64,000 nt of DNA from Thereva unica (GCA_949987705.1 OX465283.1:165059850-165123849), one strand, 5' to 3'; shown: positions 23,461 through 36,845, counted from the first letter of the stretch. Numbers and translations: made by a program. The notes: generated from the letters alone by a model not told the origin.

Positions 23461-26400
23461 ATGAGTTGTAATGATGGTTTTTGTAATTCAGCCGAAGTCG
23501 TAGGAGAATGTGGCGAAAATGTTAAGGATTCCGTAAATACTCGAGACACTGATATAAAGGATTTAAGAGATACTAGTTGCGTTCTGCACGATATACCTGG
23601 ACGTTCCTGTATTAACTATGGACATGAATCGTCGATGCGGAGAGTATCATTTCCGAAAAGTGACAGCGAGCTAGTGACAGGGTATCTAGAGCCAGCAAAT
23701 CCCTGGGAATCAGTATCTATTGTTAAGAGTTCTAATGAATTATTAGAAATCTATAACAGTTCCTGCAAGAAACATAAAACGGAACCGCTAAAGGCGATCG
23801 TTGATCATCTGAAAACGATGCAGTTTCCGAAAATAGCCCGCCAACCTTGCCTCAGTTTAAAAAATAATAAACTAACACCAGAAATTTGTGAGCCAATCGA
23901 GGAGATACTAAAAAGGGTGCGTGTTGTAATCTATATAATCTATATTAAAGTAATCTTCATTTACTTACCTAGGTCCAGTACGATATAATTGACCTGTCAG
24001 AATGCCAGTTGAACGATGCCGCAGCATCGGCATTATTTGATATGATAGAATACTATGAAGCTGCTAATGAGCTAGACATTTCCGGTAATACGAATATAAC
24101 ATCCAGGGGCCTTCAATCGTGCATTAGTATGATCCGGAGAAGTCGAGCGCTACAAATTCTCACTATAAGAGGAATTGCTTTATCAGAACTTAATGCGTCC
24201 AATATGGGGAAATCGCTTAATAACTCTTTTTTACACACTATAAAGTTGGAGCATTGCGGCTTAACTGGGAGGCCTTTAACGTCTCTTTGTAGGTTTACAT
24301 GTGATAAAAGCAAACTGTAATTTTATATATATATTAACCGTAGGCAATGCTTTACGGAAAAACACTACTCTTAAGGAACTATGGTTGGCTCATAACGACT
24401 TATCGATGTTTGACGCAGAGAAACTCGGAGATCTTTTGAAATCAAATGCCTATCTCGAATTTTTGGATATAAGTAATAATAACATAAAGGTAGAAACATT
24501 TATCTCATCAAAATTCGTAATTGTTTGCATTCTTTCATAATTACAGGACAGCGGCGTTAAAGTTATTGTTAAAGCTCTAATAGAACAATCGTCTGGTATC
24601 GACAATATACGGAAGTTTAACGAAGATATGCGCAATATAAACAAACAGCTTGAGAATTTAGCTTCAGAAGATACTACCCAACTACTATGTGATTCATCTT
24701 CATGCGATAAGAACTTTAAAAGTGGTCAAACAAAAGCAGCCAACTGTGGCCGATCCATGTTAGATACACTATTAAACCTCAATTCAAAGCAACTCATAGA
24801 GTGTCCAAATAACGAGGCTGATGTACAAGATATATTACCAAAATTCCAACCACATGAAGTACTGGAAGAAGAAAATAGCTTAAGCGACGACATGAATTCC
24901 TTAGAAGATATCCAACAGCGCTTGGTGGAATTTCAAACAAACGATGATATACTAGTGGAAGAGAGTTTACCCGCAGAGGATCATGCTAAGTTTAATATTA
25001 ATTCGACAGCTGAACTCTTGGCTACTAACAACAATCAATATGAAGCAGTACCAGGAAAAATAGCTGGAGAAAATATAGAGCTAAAAAGTAAAGCCCTGGA
25101 TGTTAATAAGAACAAAAAATTAGAGGAAATAATATCGGCGGGATCGGATTCAGCTTTCGAGAGCGCTTCAGAAGGCGACTTATTTAAAGATATACCAAAA
25201 AACACTTTTAAGTTAATATCTCCAGATAAGGAGCATATGGTAAAGAATGACCTTGAAGATTGTCAAAATTCCATAGAAACACCGATGTTCCCAGAAAGTA
25301 GATTAAGATCCATAAGTTCGGATAGTTTAAGTAGTGAAAATTCATTGGACGCCAGCGACAACACCCTGTTGGACAAAATAATTACTAAAAACGACACTCT
25401 AACTAGACAAAAGCATAGCGATGAGCCGCTTGAATGTTTCCGGAAACCAAAAGGATTGCAAGCTTTAATTTTATGGAATAATAACATAACAAGAGAATCG
25501 GGGGAGTATATTTCAGATCTATTAGGGGTTACAGTGTCGCTAGAGTTATTAAATATTGGCAAAAATATCCTTAGCAATGATTTTATAGCTAAAATCAAAA
25601 ATAACTTGAAAACAAACAATACAGTCACCAGTTTAGGCCTTCAAAGTGCACACTTGAGCTGTTTGGGTATTAAGATGCTATCGTCGACAGTTCAGTTTGG
25701 TGGAAACTGCACATTGCAAAGGATTGATATAAGAGACAACAATATTCAAATTGAAGGGCTTACATCGTTGGCAGAGGCATTATCGTCAAATAAATCCATA
25801 ACAAGGATCGATATTGATGATATTCCTAAAAGGATATCGGTAATAGTTTCTTACGTTAGATCCTCACAAATTTGCCTCTAATAAATATATTCTTTTTCAT
25901 TTAAGGAAAACGGCAGCGATATCCACATTCAGTATTCTAGAGTTTTACATACGATTCGTTCATTTTGTTCTAGAAATGGTAACACTCAAGATAAGGTAGG
26001 ACGCGCCGGAAGCTTCAAGAAGTCTGGAAATTTTATTGTTTCGAGAAAAATATCTCTTACCTGCCCCAGCATTCGCGCCCCTATGATAGAACCAAATATA
26101 AAAACCGATCATCTTGTGGTGGGAGATATAAAGAAAAAGACCGGTGCACGATTGCGTTCTCCATTGCCGAGTCCGCCTACAGTATCGCCATCTTCATCTC
26201 CTGTGCCAAGCCCATCGAGGAGCAGATTTCAGGTATTTCGCGTTATTGAAAATACCAATTCACCAGAGGATAATACAAATGCTCAACCACCTAAATTTGA
26301 ACCAAAAAGTAATCCGTCACCGAAATCTCGTTTTCATGTGACTGTTGTAACAAATTTTGCTTCGAGCTCAAATGAAGCTGGCAGCCACCATAACGGTGAT

Positions 26401-27333
26401 GTGGCGGCAAAGGGAGTGCAGACAACAAGTGCAAAAAACAAAGTGGAATCAACTGATAAACAGAATGAGGAGCAGGCGGCCACAAAAGAAGCAGCACCGA
26501 AAAGCAGCAGTGATATTTTATTAAGTTCAACTACAGATCTACAAAACGTGAAACAAAGTTCAAATAACGATACAAGTAAAGTTCAAAATAACAGTACAAT
26601 TCTAAAGGAACATTCTTATATTGATGTAAAAAGTGAAACCCCTCCTCCGCCAGAGACTCGGACACGAAAGGTGTCTTGGATATCGAGTGCAACTTATCCA
26701 ACAACGGTGGATAAACTACTTAATCTTTTCCCAGGTAACTTATTTTCTCGCAATACATCTCCGGATCCGGAGAAGAAAACTGATGATAGAGAATTGTCTA
26801 CACAATCTTTAGTTTCATTTCGGAAGCATTCGCCACCGAGCCTATTTCCATGGCCAAAGACGACTGGTGAGACAAAATTTTCAGAAATAAAGCGGCTACC
26901 AGCGGAGACCATTATAAATACTGGTATTCAAAGTTCATTTTTCGACGTTGCCTCTAAACAAATTAAAGGTATTGCAGATTTCAGTAAACAAGTCTTTCGA
27001 CAGAATATCGCTCTGGGTGATTCGGCTGCAAGCGAAGCTAAGCCTTGCTGTGATACAATTCCTTCAGATGTTAATTTAGAAATTAAAGAGAATATTTCAC
27101 CAGAACATGCTATTACACCAAATTCAATTACCTTAGTACAAGCGATCAATTCAAGTCAGCCTGGGCAACAGGAGAGCAATCAATCTATAAATAAGATGTC
27201 GTCGCAACTCGATAAATTACCTGAGGAGGAGAGTAGTTTTTGTATAAATACACCAGCTAATTCTAGTCTTATACTAGATTCTGAGTTATGTGATCACTTA
27301 GTATCTTCCGATATGACTGGGAACAAACTGTAA
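23461..27333 (+). CDS. PPP1R37: PPP1R37-type leucine-rich-repeat regulator of protein phosphatase 1
   Basis: Five exons, 23461-23916, 23973-24288, 24344-24489, 24547-25839 and 25906-27333, give 1212 aa. All introns are GT-AG and phase-consistent. An N-terminal RVSF (residues 61-64) in the context RRVSFPKSDSEL, followed by EPANPWESV, is the PP1-docking site typical of this family (LRRC68/PPP1R37; fly CG1399). Ribonuclease-inhibitor-like LRRs follow: about residues 130-310 (LSLKNNKLTP, LDISGN, LWLAHNDLS, LDISNNNI) and again at about 600-735 (LILWNNNITRESGEY, IDIRDNNIQIEGL). An acidic, serine-rich insert of about 260 residues separates the two LRR blocks. The C-terminal third is low-complexity and contains a second RVxF-like site, KVSW (residues 992-995). 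The start is the first ATG after an in-frame stop-free TTG stretch. Function as a PP1 regulator is inferred from the family. Confidence 0.88.
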
Positions 27334-28040
27334 TTTTTTTTTAATGTTTTTGTACACATTATGCGTTAAAAGTGTGGAGCCTTGGTACTTCTTAATTAAA
27401 ATCAAAATTTAAGTAAATCATAAAAATACTTAATCAAATTTTTAAGAAAATAACTTCATTATTGTACAGTTTTAAAGATAAAATGAATTCAAATTAAAAT
27501 CTAGTAGTTGTGATACTTAACCCTTTCGCGCGGACAATGACGTGAAGCTATGCAACATCCCATAAACGGGACGTGACGGCTTTCACTTCATTGCTTGCAA
27601 CAACAAAAAAAACTAAATTTTTTATTGTATAATATATATATTTACAGTAAAAAATCAGGGAGAAGCAACAGTTTTTGCACCCCGTACAAATCGTTTTGCG
27701 TTTTTTTATATTTATGTGTACCAATATCAATTGCAGCATTGTGGTGGCCCCGGTTCCGTAGCACTAACTAGTTTCAACAAACTTGAGAGCGACATGTGCT
27801 TTTGGACGTATCAGATTTTTGAAACCATTTAGTTGTTCATCTACAGTCGACAATTTCCTCTATTTTTCTTGTCTGTATTCGTTGAATCATATTGGACATG
27901 GTGCTCGAATATATCCTCTCATTTTGCTTTTTGTTTTACAGGTTTTGAACTAAGGAAAATAACAGTGTTCTCTTTTCTATTTGCAATTTTAACTTAATTT
28001 TCGTTAACTGGGCAAAACAAACTAGCACAAGGACGCTAGA
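27334..28040. other. 3' flank of the PPP1R37-like gene, spacer
   Basis: AT-rich, no gene recognised. It presumably contains the 3' UTR; no clear AATAAA can be assigned. Confidence 0.4.
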
Positions 28041-28360
28041 TTATTTTTTAAGTACGCGGGTAAACCCATATGACAGGTACCGCAGCCAATTTAGTCCTAG
28101 ACTGCATTGGATTGGCCACATATTGCGACGCGAAAATGAGAATCTAGCCAAACAGGCCGTTGACTGGAATCCGTAAGGATCCCGTCGAGTCGGAAGACCT
28201 AGAACAACTTGGAGGAGAACCACATTAGCAGAGGCCGCAACAACTGGGAGACCCTGGCCAGAGCTGAGAGGTATCGCGCTAAACAGAGTCCGCTGGAGGG
28301 CTAAAGTTTCCGCCCTATGTCCCATGAGGGATTAAAGGAGAGTTATGTATGTATGTGTAT
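28041..28360 (+). mobile_element. LINE 3' terminus (RTE/CR1-like tail)
   Basis: Plus-strand text 'HWIGHILRRENENLAKQAVDWNP', one stop, 'GSRRVGRPRTTWRRT' and 'ALNRVRWRAKVSALCPMRD' (in pieces) is the standard LINE tail: W-GH-LRR ... GRP--TW ... R-RWR ... LC. It ends with a TATG-rich run (28345-28365), as such elements often do. A sister copy lies at 45.93-46.22 kb. 5'-truncated. Confidence 0.75.
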
Positions 28361-30440
28361 ATGCATTCGAAAATTAAGCCAGCATCGCAGAATTGGCAGC
28401 ACAACATTCAAAAAGTCAAACCTCTGCTCAATCTCAAGCAAAATCGAACCTGTGCAGCTGCGTGCCTGCGATATTGCCAATTCTGCACAGCTGGCTGAAT
28501 TTTCGAACGCAGGCCTATTGTGCACATACCCCATTACCGAAAAAGACTGTCGGCCCTGTGGACGAAAGCAGGATCCCCTCCTTCGCGATGTTGTTCCCAG
28601 CCTTATTACCCTTGATACCACAGTGTCGGGGGACCTAGCAAAGCAAACTACTTTTCCTGAACAAGCTGTGAAGAACGTCTCAAAGCATCCTGTAACTATT
28701 TTGGTGGAAAACTTTTGTGATGGCAGCTTGACCGTCGGAAAAATTGTAATGTTGACGCCTTTCAAACCTTTCTCAAGGTTGATTCTAGCACAGGCCTCAA
28801 TGGCATGTATTTCAGTCTGAAAAACGGGACCGCCTTCCAGTGGAATTGGGTCCTCCGACTAATTTCCGACTATGTTCCATTTTTGACCCATCGGTGAATC
28901 TGTAGAGGTTTCTTGACCCCTGGAAGGATGAATTCCTCCTACTTAGAGCCACCAGGAATAAACAGATTCCTTTGGAACCGTAGTTCACTAAACATAAGGT
29001 CGTATACGTCCCAAATTGGAATGTTTGAGATACCGGTAAAATATCCATATGTTATGGTGGCGGATTTCCATATGCAGTGGGGCCTCGGTAGTTTAGGGAG
29101 TAAGGCGCCTGGCTACCATCCCAGTGGTCTCGAGGTCTTACAGGCCCATATGGCCCTAGCGGGTTTGCTGATGGCGTAGTTCCAGTTTAGTCTCTTATCC
29201 AGCTTTACTTCGAGATATTTGACTGAGCCTGAGCACTCAAATGTGGTTCCCTGGATACAAATAGGACCTAGGTCCACTTTATAACGTTTGAAGAAAGATA
29301 CCAGAACAACCTTATTTGGGTTGATAGATAGACTCTCTGCGGTACGCCATCTTTGAACTTCCCGGAGTGCTGTTCTCAAGACCTCTATAATGGTCAAGTT
29401 AAACTTCCGACAGACAAAAATGGCACAACTAGTGACCAGAGTAACGGGATGAAACTCAACCTAGTGGGCAGTCCTTTATAGCTTCACTAACGGTGGAGAC
29501 ACCTTGGGTAGAAGAAATGCCTCGACCTACATTTATCCACTCAAGTGTGTGAGGACCCAGGATCCTAAGAGCCAGTGCTCTAGAAATAGAATCATAGCTA
29601 ATGTTATGAAAAGCACCCTTGATGACTAGGAAAGGACAAAAGGCAATTTTCTTTCTTGATTATTCTAACTAGGCGCTGAGAGCTCTGTAGAGAAAAGGAG
29701 AGCTCCAACTTTCACCTAATATGAAGGTCTAGCAGCCTTTCAAAAGAAAAGAGGTAAAGCTGATAGGCCCCTGTGCTGAAAGTCGTGATTCGACTACATA
29801 ATCACTTTCTTCAACTCAAACGGCTTGTCGTGTCGTGACGACTCGACTTTCAGCATAGGGGCCAGGTCTATACGATTTAGGCAGTTCCAAGGGACTGTTG
29901 CTTGTTTAGAGATAAAAAGACCACGACTTTCCTCCTGGTGGTTGGAATATATCCCCAATTGAAGCTGGCTCTAAAGAGACAGACCAGAGAATGAGATCGA
30001 GACACTTCTCAAGGAGTGTCGGGAAAATTGCACTATTCCTGGGGGATTGATAGGGTTGATAAGAAGTCACTGCCAATTTAACCTTATCATGGCCGAAGAT
30101 GTTCCCGGAAAGGCTCAGGCAATAACGGTCTAGGATGGTTCTATGATTATACCCCTATTTGGCATATCTATGTTATTCATAACAAGAAATCCTAGGAGAC
30201 ACTCAACCCTTTTGTTTACACCGATACTGTGGTACTAATACGTGGCACCGATTTCTTGGCGCCCGTTGACTGTGGGCTATCAAAATCGCAACTAGATTTC
30301 TAGAGATAAAGTTAATAATGGGGAGACAATTGTAAATTAAACGGGCAGCGCTAGGCGTCCCGCATCTCTGATCATATACTAGTTTACTTGTGCCGGTGCC
30401 AAGTCTTCTGACTGTCATCGGTTATCCAAGGCTTCTGGGA
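28361..30440 (-). mobile_element. Jockey-like LINE, RT and RNase H, heavily mutated
   Basis: Read on the minus strand from 30440 to 28361, the order of a Jockey ORF2 can be followed through frame changes. RT text resembles FRASLNWGYIP--W--VVFIPK and RPISLTSFLLK (about 29990-29700, broken by a MITE). A degraded ADD region lies near 29400-29430. 'SLSINPNKVVLVSFFKRYKVDL' and 'SVKYLEVKLDKRLNWN' follow (29180-29350). RNase H appears as 'RFTDGSKM', a degraded SDGQAA, and 'GIKGNKAGNNIAKEG' (28560-28630). The related copy at 43.4-44.3 kb is colinear with part of it. Confidence 0.7.
29765..29863. mobile_element. GGCCCCTGTGC palindromic MITE, single unit
   Basis: A 99-bp palindrome from GGCCCCTGTGCTGAAAGTCG to CGACTTTCAGCATAGGGGCC. 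It interrupts the Jockey-like RT. The uninterrupted sequence can be compared at 43843-43870, where 'gctgat' and 'ggtctgtgcgatttaggca' are nearly adjacent. Insertion is therefore later than the LINE. Confidence 0.8.
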
Positions 30441-30979
30441 CCAGCACGCAATTCGGCGTCGACTGAAACCTTACTATGGTTAACTTTGATAAACTTTTGT
30501 CGTTCAAAAACGCGTGGGGCAAGTCCACTTGAAGTCGACCATTCATGTGAACTGGTACTAGACAGGAAATTTCCACAATTTTTATAAAAAATATTTTATT
30601 TCAAACAAATAAATTACAAATTTTGTCAACCTACATAATCTTTAACAATTCTTTTACTTTACTAAAAAAAACTCTTCAGCATGCGCAATTTACCTACGGA
30701 TTTTAAAACGTTCATTATATATTTAGGACATTACGTTCATGAATGAAGGAAACACTCGTGTTGAATACTTGATGATTTTTGTTGGTGATGCATCCCTAAC
30801 AATATTATTGGTCGAAAATCTTCCTTGATGCGAAAAATTAATCAAAACTTTGGAAAAATTTCATTAAACTTAACAATTTTGTTATATATTATAGTTATTT
30901 AACATCCTTCCATACGTTTTAAACTTAATATAAATGTTATTAACTACTAACAAATAAAATGATTGTTGGGTGTAGGAAA
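30441..30979. other. 3' region of Mes-4 and spacer
   Basis: A minus-strand AATAAA candidate (TTTATT at about 30595-30600) lies 380 bp past the Mes-4 stop. Nothing else is recognised. Confidence 0.35.
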
Positions 30980-33900
30980 TTATAAGGATTTGCCTTTCTC
31001 TGAATTTGATCTCCGTCGATGCCGTTTCTTCGCCTTCTTTCCAGGCACTGCTTTCGTTTTTATTTTCTCCTGCAATACTTAAGTAGTTGGGAGGAGATGA
31101 ATTATAAAGTGAAAAGTATATACTAACCGGCTCTTTGTATTTGGCACCTATAAAGCCCGCACACTTTTCCGCCCCGCAATGGCAGATCTTCTTCTCATCT
31201 CCGATACATTCTAAGTTGTAGTTAAATGTCAGTTCATTGTTCTGGAATAATTTTTTGGTTTTTCGCCGATATAAAAATAGGAAGACTTGTAACATATAAA
31301 ATTCTTACCGCCGGAATGTCTTTTATAGCGAAAAGTCCTACTCTTGTGATACCATGAACATTCCACTTCTGAGTTTCGCAGTTTGGCTCGCACGAATGAT
31401 TCATAAACCGCGCTAAATTACCTTTAGGCCCCGCGTCAATCATGATATCCTTCTCTAATGTTAAGAAGTAATAGTTTTCGTCCTTCTCCTCCTGTTTTTG
31501 AATTATTCTTCTCTTGAACTCAGCATTGTCGATTACTTCGCCGACATATTCGATTATGAATTGTCCAACGGTCAAGTCGATTTCGCAAACTAAGCCCCAA
31601 CCTTTGCCGCCAGTGCGATTCACCTTCAGTGGAGGATAAATCCGCTTTTCGAACATTTGATTTTCGCAATTTTTTCCAGCAGGACATATTTTAGGATTGC
31701 ATTCAGTAAGTAGAAGGCGGTTTAAGCAACCTGAATTTGGTCCACACGGCGACTCCCCGCTTGAATCGCATTCGCAGGCCGTTAATTGGCTGTGATCGAC
31801 CTCTTGTAGCTTGACAGGCGGAACAGCCCGATTCGCTTTAATTTTTATGTAAGGCGGTGGTGCAAGACGTTTATCCTTAACGTTGAGGTCTTGAGTACGT
31901 TTTTTCAATTTAATAATCTCAGATATTTTCTTAGCCTCCTCTAATCCGGCTTTATAGAACGTATCGATGTTTTTCGATTGGTTTACTTTTCCCCAATCGC
32001 CCTCTTGATAAAGGAAAACTCTATTTCTACTAATCCAGGTGTGGTCATGAGATCCAAAGAACCGGACACAAAACTCGTGAACGTTATGTTTTATTAACTG
32101 TAGATTTCTTGGGACTTCTGGCGGTGGTATAATAATGGCCGGCCACCATCTAAAATTGCTTAACTTCGCCCAAACTAATTCCCCGTACAACGGCATTCTT
32201 CCAGTTTCGCATTCCTCGCATATATAGCTGCCTTCTGGCTGTGGCAGCTTCAGGCATTCAATATGGAACGCTGTTGGACACGTTTCGCAACATATCAAGC
32301 TGCCTCCGGTAGCACAAATGAAGCACCAATTGGCATTGACGTGTTGCTTCTTAAGGGCATCGTCATGGCCGTGTCTAGGACATATTATGTGAGTAGCGGT
32401 TAAAAATACCGTCCCAGCTGGGATGCAAAAGGAATCTAGGTGGTAAGTCGCTGGACATTGAACACACTTAGCCAGCTTGAGTTTATCAATTTGCAAGAAC
32501 TTACTCCGCGGATCATCGGAGACACACGTATGACATACATGGCACGGGCACAAGAATCGTTCTATCTTATCCGAGGATTTTGTTAATTTCGACTGCGGCC
32601 AATACTTTAGACAATGTATATGGAAATATTTACCACACCAATTTATCTGACACTTTATTTTTTCACCTGATTGTTCACTGGCGCTTTTACATACAAAACA
32701 CTTGGGCAGTCCACCAGATGCACACTCTGCGCAATAGAATTTTTCCGACGCGTCATCTTTCGCAGGTTTGTCCAGCTGATCCTCGATGTCACCAGTAATA
32801 TGAATCTTAGATTTTGTGGGTGACGGGACTTTTGCGGCGCAATCAACATGTATCGACGACAGGCAAACACCGGAACATTTTATTAAGTTGTGTGGCTTGT
32901 GGCATGCTTTGCACACCGGTTCGCGAAGTAAATTTTTAAATAAATAATTTTTATTGAGTTTGATAATATCATCAACGACTTCCTCTATAGGCTTAGATTT
33001 GGCTATTCTTTGTTTGTTTTCTCTCTTTAGCAATTTCGCTTGCTTTAAGCTTTCATTGTACAAGTTATTGGTGGTCACTTTGGCTAGGGCCTTAATTTGA
33101 TATGACAAACGTCGAATATTTGTGTCTGTATGTTTCTTGGTGCCATTTGAATTGTCCATTTTGGACAGTTTCCTCAAATACCAGATTTGCTTAACGTTTT
33201 CTTTCAAGTAATATTCTATAGTTTCGTTCTGCGATAGAAGTACATAAGACTTGATAACCTCCCAAAAACTCTTATATTCGTCATCTTCAAATATTTCCGA
33301 ATCTATAGTTATATCAGACAAGTCCGTTGAGGACTTTACTGTTGAATTACTTATATTCAGATCAAGTTTCCTTTTTTTAACAAACATTTTGAGATCATCG
33401 ATTTCTTCATAAGCTGGACTATCAGGAGTTGGTGAACGGTCTCTTTTTAAAAGCTGGAATCCTGTATCAAAATTCAGATAAGTACCAGGTTCTGATATAT
33501 CGTCTCTTTCCCCTTCTGATCCAAAACGAAAATTGCTTAATTCGCTGTCTACATACATCGATTTCTTCCTTCTTCTTACCGGAACTGTTTTTCTACAAGC
33601 AAATTTAATTTGAATAAATATTTTTTTTAAATACTGCACAGTAAATACCTGAACTCATTCAAAACCTCTTCAAATTTCTTTAATCTATTTTCAAGTGGTT
33701 CTGCAGCCACAATATCAGCTTCGCTAACAGCTTGTTCCCAAAGTCGGAGTCTTTTATCGTTGATTAGTAACCCTTTCGAAGTGACATGCTTCTTCCCATA
33801 TTTATTCAGTAGTTCATCTCTACGACTTGCAAAGTCTTCTTTACCTCTGTATAACATCATATTTGATTGTGTTACCCACCCTCTTCGACCGTTATCAGCA

Positions 33901-35096
33901 AAGAACCGTACATGAATCTTAACCTGTGCCATGTTAGTTTTATTTCCAACCTGCAATGTACGGCCTTGTGGATCTGGCCAGACAATACACGGCCAATACG
34001 GGAATGGATTGATTCTTCCCCAGAATATCTCGCCCAAAACTGCGGGGTATTCGATGTCAATATCTATCGAGGATCCTTTAGCACTATCTGTTGAGTGACT
34101 AGATGGAGATTTGTTAAGTTGTCGCACAGCTATCTCATTCGAATTTAATTTCATATGGTCTATCATGTCGAAGTCGGTTGGTTCATCCAAAGGACCTTTG
34201 TCCATGGCAGTTGTTAGGATTGGATTATTATTTATCTCGAAATCATTCGCTTCTTCCAACGACATATCACCCTCCTTGAGAGCATATGTCCGTTTGGCTT
34301 TAGTTTTTACTTTATCCGGAGGGCTTTTCGGTTCATGTTTAACAGCTACGGCATTTTCATTCGCTTCAGCATCCTCGTTTGAAAAATCTTCACCAGCTCC
34401 CTCCGATTGAACCGTTTTTGTTGGGCTTGTTATTTCCGTGTCCACATGCAATTTCTTAGCTTCGGGAGGTACAAGACTATCACTATTTATAAGCGTATTA
34501 TTAGTCATATTCGCTAAAATTTTGTTCTTCTGTATTAGTTTCTCTATGGGGCTTTCATAAGATACAAATTTCTGTTCACCCGGCGACGTGACAACTTTCA
34601 ACTTTGATGGTGTCCTACGAACATAGCATGCAACGCTGGTTGGTAAAAAATCTTCCGGTTCCTTGTGTCTCTGTTGACGACCGTACCGACTGATTTTACC
34701 GCCTTCAAAATTAATTCCTATAAATTTCGGGCTTAAATCTGACTTGAGAATTTCTATTTGATTTTTTCTTCGCTCTGCAAAATATATATATTTACCTAGT
34801 AATACTGTTTTACTAAAAACATATCTTATTTTACTTTTTCCTGACGGTGAAGATGGCGATTTAGCTGGAGATCCGCTGCGACTAGGTGTCCTTGGCGCTT
34901 GCTTTCCTAAGTTTTCAATATTTTCTAACAAAACTAACGAATTTTTCAAGGGACTCGCAGCCGCCTTTGGCTTCTTTTCAGTAATATTTTTAACTGTAAT
35001 TTTTGTGAACTGATTTATTTCAGGCAAGTAATCGCATTTAATTTGCAACAAACCTTTTCCTTTAGCGGGTTTCTTGCGTTTCAAATTTTGCTTCAT
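30980..35096 (-). CDS. Mes-4: Histone H3K36 methyltransferase, Mes-4/NSD family
   Basis: Four exons on the minus strand, 35096-33649, 33592-31309, 31241-31128 and 31069-30980, give 1311 aa. Domains in order: a basic N-terminus; PWWP 1 (GEIFWGRINPFPYWPCIVW, from about residue 354); a series of PHD-type Cys/His fingers (about 710-935, including WCFICATGGSLICCETC); PWWP 2 (GELVWAKLSNFRWWPAII, about 952); AWS cysteines (CECDSSGESPCG, about 1090); SET (GGKGWGLVCEIDL, FIIEYVGEVI and the catalytic RFMNHSCEPNCETQKW, about 1143-1245); post-SET CHCGAEKCAGFIG (about 1262); and a Lys/Arg tail. The family places dimethyl marks on H3K36 in the nucleus. Catalytic residues look intact. The short last exon is chosen because phase 0 gives a basic tail ending KGKSL; the other frame is not joined in phase. 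Confidence 0.93.
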
Positions 35097-36570
35097 ATTC
35101 CCTGCTTCAAAGAAAATAGATTAAAATGGTCACACCTGTCAAATTTTGGCGGGAACCAGACATTCAATATAACACCAAAATTTACGAAATATAAATGATG
35201 CACATCAAGATTAACTTAAACTAAAAAGCCAATTTCGACAGCCTTTAAATTAAACAGAATTCATAAATAATATAATATCAATTATTACGACAATAAAACG
35301 CGCTCAAAAATTCTCTGTATTTGGCTTAATTGGAACCGAGCTTCTTTTGGACGTAAACACGGATTTATTATGGGAATACGTAAGTAGAATTGTTGCACCA
35401 GTTTAAATAAAATTGATTTATCTTACAAAGAAATGAGTTTCCGTAAAAATATATAAAACCGGCACTTCGCAAAAAGGACGCATCCCAAAATCTCAGGACT
35501 GAACGTTTTACAAGACAAGAATGCAACTGGTGTGGCTTGTATGTGTGACTTTTATTGAAGACAGTTACCTAATATGAACATAAGGCTACAACACAATGCC
35601 TGCTTACGCAAAAATAAATTTTTAAAATTGAGATTTTATGAAACATCAAATTAGAATCAAGACGTTTTAAAAATTTAAATAAGTTTTAAGTTGTTTTTAA
35701 AAATTAAAATAAGAGGTCGTTGTTCGGCGAAAATTAAAATAAGCGGTCTTATTAAAAAATGCTGCTTTCGCTGTGCAAGTTTTGCGGTAATGGCAACAAC
35801 ATATTAAAGTTAACCTTAAAAGTCGCCATATTGGATCTGCCTTTTCAAATTTGTAAATTAGTGCCTCGTATTCGTGTTAAGCGACCTCGAAAACCCCCGA
35901 GTAAAGATATTTGTGCAATTTTGAGGACTTCAGTGTGCAATGGTGCACAATTCAATGCATTGACTCAATTTCTGCGTCAATTCTCAATTCATTTGCCAGT
36001 GGAGGGAGCTCAATTCGACAAACTCCCACTTCGCCCTCTCGCTTGGTCTTCCAACTGGCAATTCCGTTTTCCTACAGTTACAACATAACCTAACTTTTCC
36101 CTACACTAATTGAGCAATTCTAACTGGAAATTATCGTTAACCTAAACTTTTTGAAATAAGAGATTCAAGATCTTTTCGGTACAGATCAAATATACGCAGA
36201 AAGAACGCCAGGAGGGTTATCCTGGAATGGGATTCGAAAGTCATGAAATTCGGAAATAAGAAAATGGTATCCCCCAATGCGAATTCGAATTAAATTTGTC
36301 CGTCTATCATCAAATTTCAGTCCGTGAGTAAAGCCATTGATTTATTTGTTTGTTTTAAAATACAGTAATGCCTCCAATTGCTTGGTAGATACTTTCTACA
36401 AAAACAGCGCGCAAACCGAATCTGCGCAGTCTGAATCCTGCTTTGTATGAATTTGAGGCTAGGATCCAGTGGTTAGACAAAATGCGAAAAAGCATTCTTA
36501 AATTTTCGGTTTAACTTTTCTATCAACGAATAATGTCCAAACCGTCTTCTCGCCGGACTTTCGAATGAGC
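35097..36570. other. Upstream region of Mes-4, no gene
   Basis: AT-rich. A possible non-coding 5' exon boundary (gaagcag, about 35103-35109 on the minus strand) precedes the ATG. A 109-codon frame (35759-36088, +) has no family match and no splice support. Confidence 0.35.
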
Positions 36571-36574
36571 GCCT

Positions 36575-36845
36575 TTTCTTCTTAAATGGCGGTACATTCC
36601 TTGCAAGACTCGAGCCTCTCGAAGTCTCCTCTTCTAGTCGTCTCTAGGTCTTGTTAGCCCACTCTGTTATACGAAGTTCCCATATATCTTCTAGCACGTC
36701 ATTTATCCACTTATTACTTGTCCGTCCTACTCTTCTCCTTCCTGATGTCGCTACTACGTCATTCCGTCTTCGTCTTTTACAAATCGATTTCGTTTTGATA
36801 TCGATTTCTCGTTTCAAAGTTTCGTGGTACGTTTTCAATTCGACT
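36575..36845 (-). mobile_element. LINE tail fragment
   Basis: Minus-strand text 'GRRRVGRTSNKWINDVLEDIWEL' (in part), followed by EWANKT and, after a stop, 'ARVLQGMYRHLRRKG', fits the LINE C-terminal tail (GRP--KW--D---I ... W ... A-DR--W). Short and dead. Confidence 0.55.

Noticed and set aside
26083..27333. Open frame of 416 codons as a separate gene.
   Set aside because: It is continuous in frame with upstream exon sequence from a good acceptor at 25905, so it is the last exon of the PPP1R37-like gene.
30882..31295. 137-codon frame overlapping the end of Mes-4.
   Set aside because: It reads the true exon 3, then the intron and the last exon in a different frame; splicing at 31128/31069 in phase 0 gives the expected basic tail.
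34776..34796. A possible 21-nt intron in Mes-4 exon 1 (GTAAATATATATATTTTGCAG).
   Set aside because: It has GT and AG ends but is far below any workable intron length and is in frame, so it is read as coding (seven residues).
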